Shown one piece after another: positions 61,822-64,000 of a stretch of 64,000 nt of DNA (position 1 is its first letter; each line of letters starts with the position of its first letter). Source of the stretch: Planctomycetales bacterium (GTDB taxonomy: Bacteria; Planctomycetota; Planctomycetia; Planctomycetales; Planctomycetaceae); contig JAPLOA010000055.1 of assembly GCA_026400835.1 (NCBI GenBank), forward strand, positions 245,574 to 309,573, read 5' to 3'. Made by a program: the position numbers and the translations under genes. Under the pieces are notes generated by a model, which saw only the letters and a list, made by a program, of their open reading frames with translations, was not told the origin of the DNA and ran no database searches.

Positions 61822-62377
61822 CGGGGGAATTACATCATTCGCTTTTCGGCAGGTTGACGATTCAGTGTTGGCTGGGAAGTCGTCATTTCAGTTCCACAGA
61901 CCGTTCTGACAACAAAAGTGTCGCTGTCCTCTGCGTTTCCTGCGAAAGGCTTTTTACTCGTTGCAAAGTTGCTGACACCGTGATCATTCGTTGACACTGA
62001 CGACCAGACCATCAGCACAGCTGTTCGATACGACGAATCGAATTGAATCAAATGGTACTCGCGACGTAAGATCGTCGATCGGTAATTCATCAGACTGCAG
62101 TGACAACATATGGGCATCGTGAAAGCAGATGCCGCAACTGCAATTCAGACTGAAGAACAGAGATCCCATATTCTGACTGAACGAATGAGGCGCGGCATCT
62201 GGTTTCGGATCCTGAACTGTAGAATGAAGTCAAGTGTGAGGTAGCGGAACACGAGTCTTTCGTGTCTGTCACGTCTGTTGTTGGTTGCCGGTATAACAAA
62301 GCGTTGCACCGGAGTTGCGGCCGGTGGGTTTTCTGTTTTTCGAGCTTCCACCGGCCGCAACCCGGTGAACGCCATCG
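61816..62377 (+). other. Cassette 4: no convincing ORF
   Basis: 562 bases between two attC crossovers. No + strand frame longer than about 60 codons starts inside it, and the longest - strand frames (61830-62117, 95 codons; 62090-62299, 70 codons) look random in composition. It could be an ORF-less cassette supplying a promoter or small RNA, a decayed gene, or an antisense-encoded protein. I see no strong hairpin apart from the attC itself. Confidence 0.6.
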
Positions 62378-62383
62378 TTCGCA
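62291..62383 (+). other. attC site of cassette 4
   Basis: 93 nt from R'' GTATAAC (62291-62297) to R' GTTCGCA (62377-62383). Nearly identical to attC3 over the left 30 bases (AACAAAGCGTTGCACCGGAG), with a longer perfect central stem. R'' is the reverse complement of GTTATAC, this cassette's boundary. Confidence 0.93.
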
Positions 62384-62400
62384 CTCAAAGGATCATCTGC

Positions 62401-63234
62401 ATGGGAGCTGAAGGGGTCGGAATTCTTCAGCATGATTTGGCACTTGACGTCGTTGATCTGTTCTATGAACACTTCGATGGTCGTATTCCCTGCATGGAGA
62501 TCCCGCAGTTGCTCAGGCTTCAGATTGGCTTCGACGATCTAGACGATGCCGAGAAGGAAGTATTCTGTTCTGCTCTGATTGAGTGCCTGTGGCAAGTTGG
62601 TGCCGACACAAGCCAGTACGAACAACTGGTCGGCACCCTCGACAATTGCGAAGGCGTATTGCAATACTGGGGTTCTTCGTATTCGCGACGCCGTGGTACT
62701 GTCCAGAAGTTACTACGAAAAGTCCAGGTGCCAAAAGCCAAACCTCGAAAACCGAAAGCACCAAGGAAGTCAGGAAAACCATTGTTTTCCCCTGGAGACT
62801 ATATTGCGTACAAAAGAAGCAACGGTCGTTATGTTGCAATGATTCTCTGGGCAATGGAAAACTGTTTTGGCATGGAGTACTACTTTGCTTTGCCAAATCT
62901 TTCCAGAGTCTCAGATCAGTCCGCAGTAGACCGATTTCTAAGCTTGGATAGCTCTCTGACCGAGAGTGAGCTCGCAGGTTTTTTTACTCAGAAACGACGC
63001 TTTCGCTTTGTGGCCATCAAGGAAAAAGTGCTGAAGGCGAACTCAACACGCTTTCACTGCTTTGGCAACAGGCCATTCCCGCCATCTGGATGGCTCGGAA
63101 CTGGGGGCGGCAACTCGGCGCTAGACATGGACATGTTCGAGTGTTTGGTAAATGGCAACGGATCTCGTTCGCTCTCTGATGCGGAGCTGTGCATAATTAA
63201 GTGCGAACAAAGCGTTGAACCGGAGTGTGGCTAA
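62401..63234 (+). CDS. Cassette 5: 277-aa protein with DUF4259-like start
   Basis: 277 aa from the ATG at 62401 (AAGGA eight bases upstream, 23 bases into the cassette). The N-terminus MGAEGVGILQHDLALDVVDL resembles DUF4259 proteins, which start MGxWGxGxxxNDxAxD and occur in toxin-immunity and cassette contexts. A Lys/Pro-rich hinge (PKAKPRKPKAPRKSGK) leads to a second domain (GDYIAYKRSNGRYVAMILWA; ENCFGMEYYFALPNL) that looks like a small beta-barrel. The last codons lie inside attC5. Family assignment is tentative. Confidence 0.75.
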   Translation: MGAEGVGILQHDLALDVVDLFYEHFDGRIPCMEIPQLLRLQIGFDDLDDAEKEVFCSALIECLWQVGADTSQYEQLVGTLDNCEGVLQYWGSSYSRRRGTVQKLLRKVQVPKAKPRKPKAPRKSGKPLFSPGDYIAYKRSNGRYVAMILWAMENCFGMEYYFALPNLSRVSDQSAVDRFLSLDSSLTESELAGFFTQKRRFRFVAIKEKVLKANSTRFHCFGNRPFPPSGWLGTGGGNSALDMDMFECLVNGNGSRSLSDAELCIIKCEQSVEPECG

Positions 63235-63294
63235 CTGCCGGTTTTGAAATGGATACCGGGTTTCAGCCACACCCGGTTAACGCAGTCGTTCGGC
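63202..63294 (+). other. attC site of cassette 5
   Basis: 93 nt from R'' TGCGAAC (63202-63208) to R' GTTCGGC (63288-63294). L'' GCGTTGAA and L' TTAACGC pair with one extrahelical base; arms GAGTGTGGCT and AGCCACACC extend the stem. R'' is the reverse complement of GTTCGCA. Confidence 0.93.
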
Positions 63295-63314
63295 GGCAGG
63301 AGGCGAATACACAG

Positions 63315-63809
63315 ATGGAGGTCACCCTCGCAACGGAAGACGACGTGCCCGTCCTGAGCGAGTTGCTCGGAGTGCTGTTTCAGCAGGAGGCCGAGTTCCG
63401 CCCGGACCCGGAGCGGCAGTCGGCCGGGCTGCGGGCCATCCTTGACCGTGCGGACGTGGGGCAGGTGCTGGTGCTGCGGGATGGGCCGGCGGTGGTCGGC
63501 ATGGTCAGCCTGCTGTTCCTCCCATCCACCGCGTTGGGCGGGCGGGTCGCGCTGCTGGAGGATATGGTGGTGCGGCCGGACGCCCGCGGAGGTGGGGCCG
63601 GGTCGCGTCTGCTGGCGGCCGCTACCGAGTTCGCGCGGTCGGCCGGGTGCCTGCGAATCACGCTTCTGACCGACGCCCACAATGCGGCCGCCCAGCGCTT
63701 CTACGGCCGGAACGGGTTCACGCGGTCGGCCATGATCCCGATGCGGCTTCTGCTCGGGGGCCAAAGGCACGCCGAACCAAGCGCTGCAGCAGACGCCGGG
63801 GGCCGCTAG
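63315..63809 (+). CDS. Cassette 6: GNAT family N-acetyltransferase, GC-rich
   Basis: 164 aa from the ATG at 63315. GNAT fold: LATEDDVPVLSELLGVLFQQ (alpha1), VLVLRDGPAVVGMVSLLFLP (beta2-3), ALLEDMVVRPDARGGGAGSR with the acetyl-CoA loop RGGGAGSRLL, and LLTDAHNAAAQRFYGRNGFT. It transfers acetyl from acetyl-CoA to an amine; small molecule, drug or protein substrate unknown. Third codon positions are overwhelmingly G or C, unlike every neighbour, so it came from a high-GC host. The stop codon falls inside attC6. Confidence 0.92.
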   Translation: MEVTLATEDDVPVLSELLGVLFQQEAEFRPDPERQSAGLRAILDRADVGQVLVLRDGPAVVGMVSLLFLPSTALGGRVALLEDMVVRPDARGGGAGSRLLAAATEFARSAGCLRITLLTDAHNAAAQRFYGRNGFTRSAMIPMRLLLGGQRHAEPSAAADAGGR

Positions 63810-63867
63810 GCTTTCTGGAGTTCGTAGCTCACTCGGCCCCCGCCGCTGCTGAGCTTAGGCGTTCGTC
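63771..63867 (+). other. attC site of cassette 6 (different type)
   Basis: 97 nt from R'' GCCGAAC (63771-63777) to R' GTTCGTC (63861-63867). The R'' matches the cassette boundary GTTCGGC, but the arms (GCTGCAGCAG, GGCCCCCGCCGCTGCTGAGC) and the AGCTTAGGC run before R' differ from the five others and resemble attCs of high-GC bacteria. Confidence 0.88.
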
Positions 63868-63912
63868 AGTAACTGAGGCACACCCATCTCGATCCTCTGC
63901 GCAAAATGTGGC

Positions 63913-64000
63913 ATGACGATTCAGATCGCGACGGCGGACCGACACGCGGGTCTTTGCCTGCTGTGTGCTGAGGGTCAGACAGCTCAGAAACGGACTGCTG
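63913..64000 (+). CDS. Cassette 7: partial ORF, cut by the window end
   Basis: Reading frame from the ATG at 63913 stays open to the end of the window (MTIQIATADRHAGLCLLCAE, 29 codons visible). It starts 51 bases after the cassette boundary at 63862, the usual spacing. Two cysteines in CLLCAE are visible; no family can be named from this piece, and a shorter frame at 63906 stops within the window. Confidence 0.5.
   Translation, partial: MTIQIATADRHAGLCLLCAEGQTAQKRTA

Larger units (their letters stand above)
58242..64000 (+). mobile_element. Chromosomal integron: intI, attI and at least six gene cassettes
   Basis: A divergent integrase gene (58242-59609, - strand), an attI with core G/TTCTGC at 59793, and a + strand cassette array. 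Cassettes run 59794-60536, 60537-61225, 61226-61815, 61816-62377, 62378-63288, 63289-63861, and a seventh cut by the window end. Each ends in an attC of 91-97 nt. In all six, the attC left core (R'') is the exact reverse complement of the 7 bases at the cassette's own 5' boundary (for example AGCGAAC for a cassette that starts G/TTCGCT), as required if each was inserted as a circle by IntI. Five attCs are alike and one differs. Confidence 0.93.

Noticed and set aside
61674..61994. 106-codon + strand frame across attC3 into cassette 4
   Set aside because: About half of it is attC sequence, and the same attC gives similar peptides in the other cassettes.
59762..63867. The attC series considered as a CRISPR or generic tandem repeat
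   Set aside because: Spacing is 470-910 bases with genes between, arms are imperfect inverted repeats, and an integron integrase is adjacent.

Overview
The window looks like a chromosomal segment of a planctomycete (Planctomycetota, Planctomycetales-like). The markers are families that are rare elsewhere: DUF1501 with PSCyt1/DUF1549/DUF1553, a DUF1552 protein, a DUF1559 prepilin-like protein, CRTAC1/UnbV-ASPIC proteins paired with TPR proteins, and many short intergenic palindromic repeats. Base composition is fairly even and moderately GC-rich, except for one strikingly GC-rich gene cassette near the right end. No taxonomic search was possible, so this is inference from gene content.

Layout. 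1-9 kb: secreted proteins (SnoaL-like, phytase-like esterase, TRASH/YHS metal-site protein, NHL-repeat protein), then an rnpA-yidD pair, a DUF1444 protein and murG on the + strand. 9-16 kb: a - strand DUF1553/DUF1501 operon and a KamA-type radical SAM aminomutase with a clear terminator. 16-26 kb: a membrane protein, a repeat-rich spacer, large secreted proteins of unknown function, DUF1552, a WD40 remnant, a YkgJ-type cysteine-cluster protein, a lipoprotein and an SDR. 26-34 kb: two TPR + CRTAC1 pairs arranged tail to tail around a terminator, the first followed by a small lipoprotein and a DUF1559 prepilin-like gene.

34.4-45.1 kb is an extended type I restriction-modification locus: hsdM, hsdS, a GxxExxY protein, an AlbA_2/ATPase protein, hsdR and a SprT-like metallopeptidase. 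It carries a tandem duplication of the hsdS 3' end, palindromic repeats on both sides of the GxxExxY gene, and a cluster of 11-12 bp repeats in front of hsdR. A tRNA-Gln(CTG) follows on the - strand. 46-58 kb holds housekeeping genes: an FHA protein, a DinG-type helicase, a GalT-like transferase, a ketosynthase-ACP-desaturase operon, sulfite reductase, a thioesterase and a small membrane protein.

58.2 kb to the right edge is the most notable part: a chromosomal integron. A divergent integron-type tyrosine recombinase (with the integron-specific insertion and an unusual N-terminal extension) faces an attI site with a TATAAT-bearing promoter candidate, then at least six gene cassettes, each closed by a 91-97 nt attC, and a seventh cut by the window end. 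The left inverted core of each attC (R'') is the exact reverse complement of the 5' boundary of its own cassette, which independently confirms the cassette limits. Cassette contents are an unknown 196-aa protein, an HNH nuclease, a 78-aa basic protein, an apparently ORF-less cassette, a 277-aa protein, a GC-rich GNAT acetyltransferase with a different style of attC, and a partial ORF.
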